Part shown: in pieces, positions 1 to 11,300 of the stretch
Layout: each line of letters begins with the position of its first letter
How positions within the stretch are numbered: position 1 is the stretch's first letter
Origin: Eudorina sp. 2006-703-Eu-15
Lineage: Eukaryota > Chlorophyta > Chlorophyceae > Chlamydomonadales > Volvocaceae
Assembly (NCBI GenBank): GCA_003117195.1
Contig: BDSI01000044.1
Location: 689,039-753,038, forward strand
Direction of reading: 5' to 3'
DNA length: 64,000 nucleotides
Program-made: the position numbers and the translations under genes
The notes under the pieces: model-generated
What the model was told of the DNA's origin: nothing
The model's input: only the letters and a program-made list of their open reading frames with translations
The model's database searches: none

Positions 1-1583
1 GGTGCGCCATTCCGGCCGGGAGGGGACGGACCCATGCCGCCGGTCGCTCTGCCGCCGCTGCGGCCACCTGCGCCCTGCCGCGCAGCACCCCATCATCCCT
101 CGCAGCCGGGGCAGCCGCAACAGCAGCAGCAGCGGCAACAGCAGCGGCAGCAGCCCGGGGGACCGGTTGATGGGGAGGCTGGCAGTCCAATGCCTGAAGC
201 AGATGCAGAGGAGGTCGGTGTGAGAGGGGTGCAGGGAGGCAGCGAAAGCCAGCGGGGCAATGGCGGAGGCAATGGCGGACAGCCCCAGGAGGACCTGGAG
301 GAGGAGCTAGAAGGGGAAAAAGCTGAGGAAGAGGAGCTGGAAGCGTTTGTGACCTCCCTCGTGGGGCACTTTATCCAGACTCGGTGTCTGATCCCGGATG
401 CACCCCGCGTGCTCCAGTCCGTCATTGCCGGCGGCGGCGGCGGCGGCAGTGGCGGCCGGAGGGCATCCAGCCTCATGCTGTTACGGGGTCAGCGGGTGTC
501 AAGGCTGCTGTCAGCTCCTGCTGAGGAGCTCGACGCCTGGCTGCAGCGCCTGTTCGACTTCATCAATAGCGACAATTTTTACCGATTGTGCGCCGATTAC
601 GTGACAGAGGGGAGCATGGATCAGGCATTGGAAGTGTTCTACCTTACACTGCCCACGCACCAGGCGGTGATGCTGTGCTTTGAGGCATCCTCACACACTC
701 ACGCTTTTGCGGCCGCAGCGATGGTGACCGAGGGCTTGACGCCCACGTCGAATGTGGTGGTGTTGACTGCGCCGGCGCTGGTGGACCCCACGGCATCCCT
801 TCAAATGGTCATGCTTCCCGACGATTTCTTCGGTGGCAACCGGAGGTTAGACACATGCGAAGTGCTGTCCGGAATCATGACGCCGGTGAGTCTGGCTGGG
901 GCCCTAGGAGCCCCGTCCGAGGTGGTTTGGAAAGATATGTTTTCGGGGCGCAAATTGGCTGGGTGTATTTCTTTGCCCATACGGGCACCTGTCGGGCGCA
1001 GCCGCGCTCGTCGCAAATCACGCATTCCGCCTTGCCTGCCAAAGGTGACACACATGTAAAACAAAAGCATATGTGCTCGCGATGTTATGTCTCCGGCTCT
1101 CTTTATCTATCTATGTATCTATCTGTAATTGCCTTGCTCGCATACCCACACATTTCCACCTGGGGAGACACCATTCACTCATTATGACGCAGCCGACATC
1201 TCGCAAGACAGGTCGGAGCTCGCGCGTCCCCGCATTCCGGCCCAACCTGCCACGTGCTCCCCCATGATGATCGTCCTGACTCTTTATCACTTTAAGGCGT
1301 CTTCCATCCATACGAACCCACTTGACGGATTCCAATTTGCCTACACCCTGCCGCGCGGCTGGGGCCCTTGGTGGTGCAGGTGCTCGAGCGCATGTGGCGC
1401 CAGTACTGCCGGGAGGTGCGGGAGGGGGCCGCGGCCGCCTCCGGTTCCAACACGGATGCCGGCAGTGCCCTCGGCCATGGCGCCGGCGTCGACAGCCGCC
1501 TCGCGGTGGCGCACCTCTGCAGGCTGACACAGCTCGGCGACCGGATGAGACTCTGGCTCGAAGAGGAAAAGTGTCTTGTATAA
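1..1583 (+). CDS. unrecognised protein, 5' end outside the window
   Basis: Two exons are proposed: up to 885 (donor GTGAGT at 886) and 1380-1583 (acceptor GTGCAG, stop TAA). Both junctions are in phase 0. The frame is open from base 1, so the ATG at 34 may be the start or an internal Met. The N-terminal part is Pro/Gln-rich, then strongly acidic (Glu runs near 290-345). A helical, non-repetitive region follows (LDAWLQRLFDFINSDNFYRL, then a Met/Ala-rich stretch). The last exon is charged and ends LGDRMRLWLEEEKCLV. The switch from low complexity to a globular-looking region supports a real gene. I do not recognise the family and assign no function. Confidence 0.55.
1103..1124. repeat. (TCTA)n microsatellite
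   Basis: A short imperfect TATC/TCTA tract lies in the proposed intron of the first gene, between 886 and 1379. Confidence 0.8.
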
Positions 1584-4500
1584 CCCAGAACCGCCCAGAG
1601 GCGTGTGTGTTTGTGTGTGTTTCAGTTGCCGTACCAAGGTATGACCGGGCGTGCTTACCCGGGGTGCCAAACTTCAGGTGCCCCCGCAGGGATTGAGGAA
1701 GGGGGTGAGAGGGGGGCCGGCGCGGCGCGGATCCTGTTCGGCCCTGGCCGTTGACGGTGGTCTTAGCCCCGCCACCCTAACACCAAGTGTGGCCATGAGC
1801 TTGATTGGCGGCACTGCCTCACTTAACCGGGTCGGACCGGGGTGCGTACTCGAAACTAGGTGTACCCTAATTGATTGATGTCGTGGGGAGCCAGCCAGGC
1901 AGGTAAGGTCGAGCCAATCGCTGGCGCCACCGCTTGGCTCCGGGAGCCTGTGTGCTATCGTGTTCGGCCTCGGCGGATTATGGAAGGAGGGCCTCTGAGG
2001 CGCTGGTAGGGACGGTGCGCACAGGGAGGTGAGGGAGCGGGGAGACGGAGAGACAGACCTGTGGCGTGAAGGCTTACAACCTAGACGGATACCTGGTCAG
2101 GCAGGTTGCTGGTGTGAGGTGATGGACCATTCGGGACCGCTGGGCGGCAGTTGTGTTGGATGCATGTCCGCCAATAGGCATGTGGGCCTACATCGGTAGG
2201 AGGGGCGGTAGCAGGGTGACACCTAGAAACGTGTTTGAACGGTACCCCCGGGGGACGGGGGAGGATGCGCCAGGTGCCGGAACGTGCCTGGTACCGTGAT
2301 GCAGTGTTTCCGCCGTACACGCCGGGAGGAGCAGCTAGGGGTCGGGTGAGAGGGCCCGTTGCGCTCCCTTTTCGTGTCGTGGGCCATGAGGGGGGCCATG
2401 AGCAAGACATCGCGGCACAGCGGAGCTGGCACCATGGGTGGTTGGCAAGGAGGCTACGGCTTCAACTGATGTCCCTGCGGGGTCCACTGACACAGGTGCC
2501 GATGGTCAAGCGGACGGACAACCCCGCGATGTACCTACTTCACCCCCTCGCTTCCCGCTGCCTTCGCTATCCCGAGGACTTCAGTACCGTACGCTTGTTT
2601 GACCCGTCAGTGGCAAGCGGTTGCCGCCGAGCGGGTCGTTATTTGGGGACCGTTTTTTGCCTTTTAAAACGACCTCTGTCCACCGGGGCGTCCAGCTGGA
2701 GAGACCGCCCTGGGCGTCTGGGGGCAACACCCATGCCCCATGTGCCACGTCATCTCGTGTAACTCCACTCGCTGCCTCTGCCCGTCGCCATCGTCCGCAA
2801 TCCTTCTCTCACGGCGGTTCAAGCACTCAAGACAATCATGGTCCCGAGGCAACTTGGACAGTGGATTCAGCATTCAGGTCCAGGATTGAACCTCACGGCC
2901 CCAGCAAGCCTGCCGGCACGGAAGGATGCACCGTACCGCTGTACGGCAGTGACCTGCCTCGGCACCGATACGGTCTGCGATGCCCACATCCAAACGCCAT
3001 TAGCATTCTGCGCCGGCCGGGAACCACGAGGGATGGATGCGGCAGCGCACGGCAGCGCTGCGTCTCTTACATCGGGCCGCATCGACCACGAGGTGACAGG
3101 TGGTGGCGGCGGCTGACTCGTGGCTCTCGCGCCGCCGGTTCCTTGCCCAGCCATGAATGACTTCCTCCCGTGGCAGTCTGCCTGGAAAGAGCCAGACCCC
3201 GCTCCTCTCGTAGGCTGCACAATGACCGGAGGGAGCGACGAATGAGCTCGCCATCCAGACATCATCAGTACGGCACACAGACGCGCCGAAGTACACCTGC
3301 AACCGGGCCGGCACCACAGAATCCGGGAATCCTCGAACTCTATATCCTACGACAAACACTGCCCTCAATCCGCTGGACCATGGACCTCTCGTCCCCTCGC
3401 GTCGGCATGCAGCGGCTGCGTATCGAGTGCCGCGCTACGGCAGTGCAGCGTCAACGATTCCGTCACGAGAGGCGCTCCTCAACCCGCGCCCTCACGGCTG
3501 GGCACTGCTGGCTGCGGTGAGAACCCAGTCAGCAGTCACTCTCCTCGGCCGGTGGCCCCCCTCCCTGCCAGAATTGCCGTGGGTACGGTACCTGGCACCT
3601 CCCGGGAGCCCTGATCTGCCGTGCCTGCCGCGGGCACGTGCCGCTCCCTGTCCCGCCACTCCGCTCCGCGCTCCCGACCTCACATTCGCAAAACAACCCC
3701 TGCTCGTAATCCCCCCCTGTAGAGAGACAGGCGATCACTCAGCCGCCGACCATCCAGAACCGGGCCTGCTGCCTTGACAACGAAACAAAAAAAGACCGAC
3801 ACACGAAAATCAGCCACCGGCAGCAGCTGCTGCCGCGCACGGGGCGGCCGCCAACGCCTTAACCAAGGCGCTACACAGCACCGCCGCTTTGTCAAACGCG
3901 GGCGGAAATTTGAGGACGCGGCCCTGTGCGCCAGCAAGCAATGCTGTGGGCGGCGAAAAGCCGCGGTATGTGGTACGCAAGTGTACTGCTATTATAGCGC
4001 CGTACTGCTACTGCTACCGCGCGTTCTTTACGGTGGGGGAATCCGGTTACAGAGACGTGGCCGCAGCCGTCACGGCTATGACGCTGGGACGGTGTGGGAC
4101 GTTCTGGCAAGTGTTCCCGAAGCTCTTGTGCCCCGCGTCCCACCATGTGCCGCGAGGACTGATCGCCTTCCAGCGTCGTTGGCGGCCTGTGTGCGGCCCG
4201 TGCACACTCCCGCCCAGCAGGCAGGACCCTTCTGAGCTGCTTCCTGTCCTGCGACTCGTCCACCCACCCGCTGACCCCCCGCACCCACCCGCCACAGCAG
4301 CGAAGTCAACCACGGGCGCGAGCTGTGGGCCTCCATCGGAGGAACACATAATCACTGTACTGAACTGTACGCATCCGCATCTTGGCTCACGACCTGCACA
4401 TGGGGCTTTGGCGCCCCCGCTCCAGTTACCTTTACTCTGTACGGCCACAAACACACACCCGGAAGGCTAGGAGGTGTAGAAAGTAGTGGTGAAATCCCCT

Positions 4501-5327
4501 TCCCACCTTCCCGCCGCCGCATCACGCCCAGAGGTAAATAGCTGCCTTGCCTGTGCGGCAGCCGCCGCCTGCCGTCTGATGCACCAGCATTACCGCCTCT
4601 AGCCAGTCAGTTCACTGCTGCCGTACCTTCGTACGTCCTCGACGCACAAGGAACACGCGCCATCCAACGGCCATGAAACGTTGTTGAACACCTATTGGCT
4701 ATTATTGCCCACCCGGAAGTACGCGATGTGATGCGATGCGATGCCAACCCGAATCTCACAAACCAACACATGCGCGACGTCCACACACACATGTGAGCCA
4801 CTCCTACCGAATCCTCACCGACACACAGACCTCAACACACGCAGCAGGAGAACCCGCCGCAGAATATTATGGCATCAACACAACACATGCAGCAGAGATA
4901 ACCCCTTGCTAGAGATCTGCACGGAGGGACGTGGGCGCGCTGACGGATCCAGCCCCCTCTGTCCGCAACGCCCGCCCGCAACGCCGTCCCTCTGGTGACT
5001 GCCTCCGCTGCGGTGCCAACCGCTGGAACCCCTACTGGCTGCTGCTGTGCTGCAGAACCGCCCGGATGGATGGATGGATGGATGGATGGATGGATGGATG
5101 GATGGATGGAAGGGCGCACAGCGCTGTGTAAGTGGCCCCTCCGACGGATGCCTGTCGGGCTGCCGGGCACGCGTATGCCCGAGAGAGGTCAACGCCGGTG
5201 CTCCGTATGCACTGCTCTGCCGCCGCTTTGGAACCCACACGGCACCCAATATCTCCTATGGTCCTAGTTGGGCATCTAGATACGGTGGTGCGCTGCCGTG
5301 GCCCCGCGTCCCGGCCCCCTCAGCGGC
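1584..5327. other. 3.7 kb with no recognisable gene
   Basis: This stretch lies between the stop of the first gene (+) and the stop of lipin (-), so it should hold both 3' UTRs. The open frames are short, compositionally biased and unlike any family I know, and no consistent exon chain could be built. The only clear structure is a GGAT tetranucleotide array near the right end. An A-box-like stretch followed by a T7 run is present on the minus strand near 3790-3875, but there is no B box. Confidence 0.6.
5064..5110. repeat. (GGAT)n tetranucleotide array
   Basis: About 11 to 12 uninterrupted GGAT units lie roughly 220 bases beyond the lipin stop codon. The Met-Asp-Gly-Trp and Ile-His-Pro-Ser open frames here are produced by the repeat and are not genes. 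Confidence 0.95.
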
Positions 5328-8300
5328 TCACGCGGGCAGCGGCACTGCCGTCGCCAGGACCTCCTCCACGGCGGGTTGCCCGGCTGCGCCAGCCGCGCCG
5401 GCGCTGCCACACCCACCGCCTCCTCCGCCGCCTCCTCCTCCGTCGCCGCCGCTGCTCCCACGCTCCACATTCGGCCTGCAGTCCGCCTCTACTCTGGCTT
5501 TCCCCGGCTGCTCGTCGACAGCGGCTGCAGATGCGCCGTCCTCCTCTGCAGCCCCATTCCCAGGACCAGGCGTCCCGCCGAACTCGTCCTCCACCCGCGC
5601 TCCCGTTGATGCTGAAGCTGGGGAAGATGAGCGGTCAGGCGACCCGCTGGCACCACCCGGCTCCGCCCCACATGGAGTGATCCCGGGCTCCACGTTGGGC
5701 GGTGCGGTGGTGGCGGTGCCCCCCTGCGGCGAGGGGGCGTCGCGCGGTGCGGCGGCCGTGGGCTCCTGCCCATCCCCGCTGCCGCCGCTGCGGCCGGTGG
5801 CGAGGCGCTGCTTGGACGGCCCTTCCAGCTCGCAGGCGGCAGCGCCGTCGGCCCCGCCCAGCGCCTCCGTCTCCACCCTCACAGTGGCGCCTCCGCTGCC
5901 CTCCTGGCCTCCCTGGCCGCGGCTGGTGGCGCTGCTGCTGACGACCCCGCCCTCGCCGTCCTTTGCGCCACCACCATCCGCGGCGTTCACGTCCCCGACG
6001 CTGACCTCCAAGTCCGCGCCTCCCTGTCGGCCGTCCGGCTCCTCCTCCTCACCCGCATGCGCCTCCTCAGCCGTATGCGCCTCCGCAGCGCCCCCCGATT
6101 CGCAGCCCGCATCGTTGCCAACGCCGCCGCAATCCGCTCCCACCATGTCCACCGCCGCCGCCTCCTCCTCCTCCTCACCGGTCTGCGGCTGTGACGCGAC
6201 CCCGCCGTCCCGCGGTGCGCCGCTGCCGCCGCCAACCCGGCCACCACCACCGCCACCGCCGCCGGTGCCCTCGACCTCACCGCTCGGGCGGCCGCTGCCC
6301 GCCCGGCTGCTGCCGCCGCTCCTGACCGCGTCCTTGTCATAGGAGGAGGACGACGACGCGGCGCGAGTGACGGGCTCGCCGTCACGCAGCGGCGGGAAGA
6401 GCTGGTGCACGAATTCGTTGATGGCGGACAGCGTCGACAGCGGTCCACCGCCGGTGGTGGCGACCGTGGTGGTATGGGCGCCGGCGGCCGCGGGCGCGGT
6501 GGCGGTGGTGGTGGCGGCGGAGCCGCTGGCACGGCGGCCGACGGGGCCGGCAGGTGCGGCGGCGGCGGCGACGGTGGCGGCGCCGACGCTCTTACTAGAC
6601 AGCTCGCGGGTGGCGCCGGCCGCAGGAGGGGCGGGAAGCAGCGGCTCGGATACTGCGGATGAAGCGACTGAGTCGGCGGGCGGGTCAGTGGGGCGGGTGG
6701 CGCCGCCGGCCGCCGCGGTGACGTCGCCCGCGCTCGCCGGCTTTGCGCCGCTGGCCTGCGCCGCCGCGGATCGGTCGGGTCGATCGGCTGTGGGGCTGCG
6801 GACCAGGTCTTCCGGGAGGCGGCAGTCCACCGGCTGGCGCAGCTCCCCGCGGGGGTTGATGATGAAGATGCGGGAGGGCTGCACACCAACCTGAAGGGCC
6901 GGAGTTTGCAGGGCCGGAGTTTGCGAAGGGACAACCCCAGGGGGGAGGGGGGGCCCTAACGAGGTCACAGCTGATACGCGGCGGATACGGGAATTTGAGA
7001 CGGCGGCAACGAACGCCTTGCCAGCGGCATCGCCTTGCCAGCAACGCAGCGACCGACCAGTCCCCATCATCAGGAAACGAGTCCCAGGAAGGACCTCCCG
7101 GTCCCGGACAGGACCCAAACGAGCCATGCAGGTTGGAAGCAGCGCTGCCGCCCCCTCCCTTCCCTACAGTTTGAACATGTCTATCAAAGTTCTATATCCC
7201 TCCCCTACACACACACACACTCTCGGCGGGTTCTTTGTCTAAACACACACACACACACACGGTTATGGGTGGGCTTCTAATTAAACACACTGCGCCCCAC
7301 CTCCCGGTAGCTGATCTCGTCGGTGTCCCGGTTGCCGAAGCCGCCGTAGAAGGGGTTCCAGCCGGGCGGGAACAGCGCGCGGATGTCCTGCAGGGTGGCG
7401 ATCTTGAACTCGTGCGGCCGCCGCAGGATCATCTCCCTGCGAGGGGGGACAGGGGGGGCAGCAGCAGCAGCAGCAGCAGCGGCGGCAGGTGACATGACGC
7501 ATGAGAAGGGAAACGGGAGCGCGTGACAAAGAACAACAACAGCGGTCGCAACTCGCAAGCAAGCACACCGACGGTGTCCGCGGCCCACGCGGTCCCCCCA
7601 CAGACGTACGTGACCACACGCCCCAGGGCCACCCGCTGCTCCCGCGCCACAGAGCCGATGCGGCCATCCATGCCGCGGCCCCCGCCCCCCGCCCCACACG
7701 CCCCCGCCCCGCCCCGCCCCGCCCCCCGGCCGCCACCTGTACAGCGACGGCAGCAGTCCGTGCGGCGATATGATGACGGGCCCCAGGGGCATGCGGTGCT
7801 CCCCCTGCACCAGCGTGTTGATGAAGTCCCGGGTGATGTTGGCCTGGCTGATGGACCGGGAGCTCAGGTACATGATCTGGGAGGACAGGGCAGGGGGACA
7901 GGAAGGGGGCAGGGCAGGAAGGGGTCAGCGGTCGCGGGGGCGGGCAACGGAGGCCGGGGGGGTTTTCAGCGGCTCGGGGACATCCACAACGACGGGGCTG
8001 ACAGCGTCGGTAGTGCGTCGGTCCAGGAGAGCCCTTCGAGAGTGGCGAAGGGGCCGGGGCCGCAAGGCATGCAAGGCACGATTGGGGCCCAGCCTGATGC
8101 ACGCCTTCACCCACCCACACGACCGTCTCCCACCAGGCCAGCTTCTCCCAGCCCCTCGGTATTCCCTTCCCCTTCCCCGCGCTTTCCCAAGCGCCCTTCC
8201 CCATCGCTTCCCCCCGGCGGCAGCCAACCCCCCATCCCGCCCGCCTCTTTCCGCGGTTCCCCCTCACAAGGTAGTTGTTGTGGCGGATGTTGGTGAGCAG

Positions 8301-11300
8301 CTCCGCAATGCCCGGGTGCGACCAGTCCAGCCCCATGGCCGGCAGCAGGTGGCCCAGCACGTCGGACCTCGTGATGGTGCCGTCGATGTCGGAGATGACG
8401 ATGCGGGTGCGCCAGGGCAGGAAGTACACGTAGGCGCGCAGCTCGTAGGCGCCCACCCTGGAGGGCGGGAGGAGAGGGAGGGGTAGGGGACAATCAGTCC
8501 CATGCTCCCATCACAGTAAGTCCGACCTCTACCGCACGAAACCCGCCGGCGCGCACCGCGTGCGCCCCGTCCCTATCCCAGCCTGATAGATACCCACTTG
8601 TACATGATGGTGTTCTGCCCGTACTTGAGCGGCAGCATTGCCAGCATCGCCGGGCTGGGCGTCAAGCTCTTCTTCGTCACCATGTTGTAGTCGGGCTGCG
8701 ACTGCTGGTCAGCATCGCCCTGAGAAACAACGGTGCCGGCGGTGCTGCCGCCGGCCGGCAGCAGCCCGACGCTGTCGGCGCCCTCCGGCGGCGCCGCAGG
8801 CGCCGCCGCCTCCGCGGCGGCGGCGTTGGCCGCGCTGGCGGCGGCGGCGGCAGCGGCGGCGGGCTTGTGCTCCACTGAGCCCTGACGCTCTGCGATGGGG
8901 CTCGTCAGCGGCGGCGACCGACCGGTGATACCGGCGCTGCCCCCGCCGCCGGTGGCCGACGTCCGCCCGCCCTCCCGCCGGGTCCCAAACATCCACAGCC
9001 GCCAGCTGCCGGTCGCCTGACCCTTCTTGGGCGTCGTGGCGGCGCTCACCGTGGCGCCGGCGGCGACGCCCTTCGACGCGTCCCCCGCCGCCGCCGCCGC
9101 AGCCGCTACCGCAGCAACGCCCGCGCCGCGCGCCACTGCCGCCGCCAGCATGGCGGTGGCGGCGGCGGCCGCCGCTGACGTGGCCGCCGCCTCGCTGGAG
9201 ACCGACGGGTCGGCGCCCTCCGGCGCCCAGCACGGCGTGCCCGGCGGCAGGCGCCAGGCGCCGAAGGCCAGGAGGCCCAGGAGGCTGTACGACAGCGGAT
9301 GACAGGGGAAGATCACGCCGTTGCTGAGGCGGATTGTGAGCTCCGGGGATGTGGAGAGATCTTGGAACCGGGAGAAGAAGGCATCCTCCGAAACCCGGTT
9401 GGCGTCGAACAGCGCGGCCGCCTCAGTGTACGGCATCGACGGTCGGAGCTGGCTGCCGCAGAGCGACAGCTCGATGCCATGCGCCTGCGTCGCCGTGCGC
9501 GCGCCGGAGGGGGCGCCGCCGGCCGCCTCCGCCGCCCCGTGCGCGCGTGCCGCCTCCGCTGCCGCCACGAGCGCGTCTATGGCCCCGGACGGCAGCGGCG
9601 CCGATGTGGAATGAAGCAGCTCGTTGTGCTCAGGGCGTGTGTGCCCGTGCCCATGCCCATGGCCATGCGCATCTCCGTACAGATGCCCGTGCCCGTGCGG
9701 GTAGTGGTAGTGATGGTTATTGCCAGCGTGGTGGTGGTGGTGCTGCTGCTGCCGTACAGATGTCAACGACGTCGCGCCCGCGGCCTGCTCCGCATCGCCC
9801 AGGTACCCGCTGTCGCTGCCGCCCGCGGGCTCCAATCGCGCCACCCCGCCGCCGCCGCCGCCGCCGCAGCCGCCCGCGGCCACCTCCGTCGGCAGTACCG
9901 CCAGGTGCACGTGCACCTCGCCGGCTGGCGTGACGCCCAGAGACAGCCGCACGACACCCTCCCCCCGGACAGCCTGCGACCTCCGCGCGTGCCCATGCGC
10001 CAGCGGCTCCGCGGCGGTGCCGCCCTGCAGCTGCGCCCCCGCGGCAGCGGCGATCGGACCCGGGGCGCCAGCCTCCACGGCCGCCGGCCGCGCGAATGCG
10101 AACCCGGCAGCCCCGCCGGCGGCGGCACCGGCGAGCGGCAAGAACGCTGACGTCACCGATCCCGCTTCCGCAGCGCCGTCCTTCGACCGGTGCCACTCCA
10201 TGCTGGATCGGCCACTGCCGCGACCGCCCAGGCGGCCCTCGGCTGCTGCGGCGGCAAGGCCGCCGCCGGCGCTGGCTCCACCGCCCCGCAGGCTGGAGGA
10301 CAGCAAGCTGACGGTGGTGTGCGACCCCGGACCGGACCCAGGCCCGCACGCGTCGCCCGTCGTGGCGGAAGACGGGGCGAGCGGGCCGCACCCCGCGGCG
10401 GGCGACGCACGGTGCACGGCCGCGCCGCGGGCCACTTGCGCCATGGGGGCATCCAAGGGGACGGAGCGGGCGGCTGGCGGCAGCGGGAACGCGGGCAGAG
10501 GCAGCGCCAGAGGCGGCGCTGCGACGGGACCCAGACCCGGAGCAGGACATGGACATGGACCCGGCGCAGAGACAGGTGAAGGTGCAGGGCCAGCGGCGGC
10601 GGCGGGCCCCAGCACCTGCGCCCAGTCCACCGTGGCGTGCAGGATTGGGCCAACCGGCGGAGGGGGCCCCAACCCCGGGGACCTTGTACACCCCGGGTCA
10701 AGGTCGCACGGCCGGGGAGCCGTAGCAGCCGCGGCGGCCCCGGCTGTCGCCCCGTCTCCTGACGCCATGGGGGCCTCCGAGGTGGTGGGGCCGGCCGAGG
10801 GCGTGTTCTCGGGAAACCCGAGCTGCTGGTGCAGCGGCCGCTGCACACCGGAGTGCGTGTGCTGGGTCTGACCTTGCTGCTGCTGCTGCGGGACCTGCTG
10901 GGCCTGCGGGACCTGCTGGGAGCCCTGTTGCGTCAACAGAGGCGGCTGCGGCGGCGGCGGCGGCACCTGCGCCGGGAGCGGCGGCAGTGGCAGCCGCTGC
11001 CGCTGCTGCTCCGCAGCGTGTCCGTTCCCCAGCCCCGGGCTCCCCCCGTCCTTGACGTCCGGTGCCCTCGGGGCCTCCGCGCCCGACCCCGACTGCGTCC
11101 GCGGCCGCTCCCCCTCGTCCTCCGACCAGCCGTACGGGCTCGCGCCGCCGCTCGCCGCATCCGCCCACAGACGGTTGCTGCTGCAGGCGTCAAGAGCCCG
11201 CAGCTGCGCGCCCGCCGCCGTCGCGTCCGTGCCGGTGGTCGAATTTCGCTGCTGGGCCTGCGCCGCCTGCGCCTCCTGCGGCTGCCGCTGCTGCTCGTTC

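Noticed and set aside
2235..3160. Two overlapping plus-strand open frames of about 175-180 codons
   Set aside because: No conserved motif, no consistent splicing partners and no upstream signal. They are probably chance frames in GC-rich intergenic DNA.
5047..6342. Long Pro/Ser-rich plus-strand open frame
   Set aside because: It lies opposite the last lipin exon, whose frame is continuous with conserved LNS2 sequence. GC-rich coding strands commonly leave open antisense frames.
7205..7290. CCCACCCATAACC cores as interstitial telomere repeats
   Set aside because: Volvocine telomeres are TTTTAGGG-type. These cores are single copies between microsatellites, not tandem telomeric units.
9299..10871. 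Plus-strand Arg/Ala/Pro-rich open frames opposite lipin exon 7
   Set aside because: Their composition is the complement of Ala/Gly/Gln codons. They have no motifs, and the minus frame contains the lipin-mid region.
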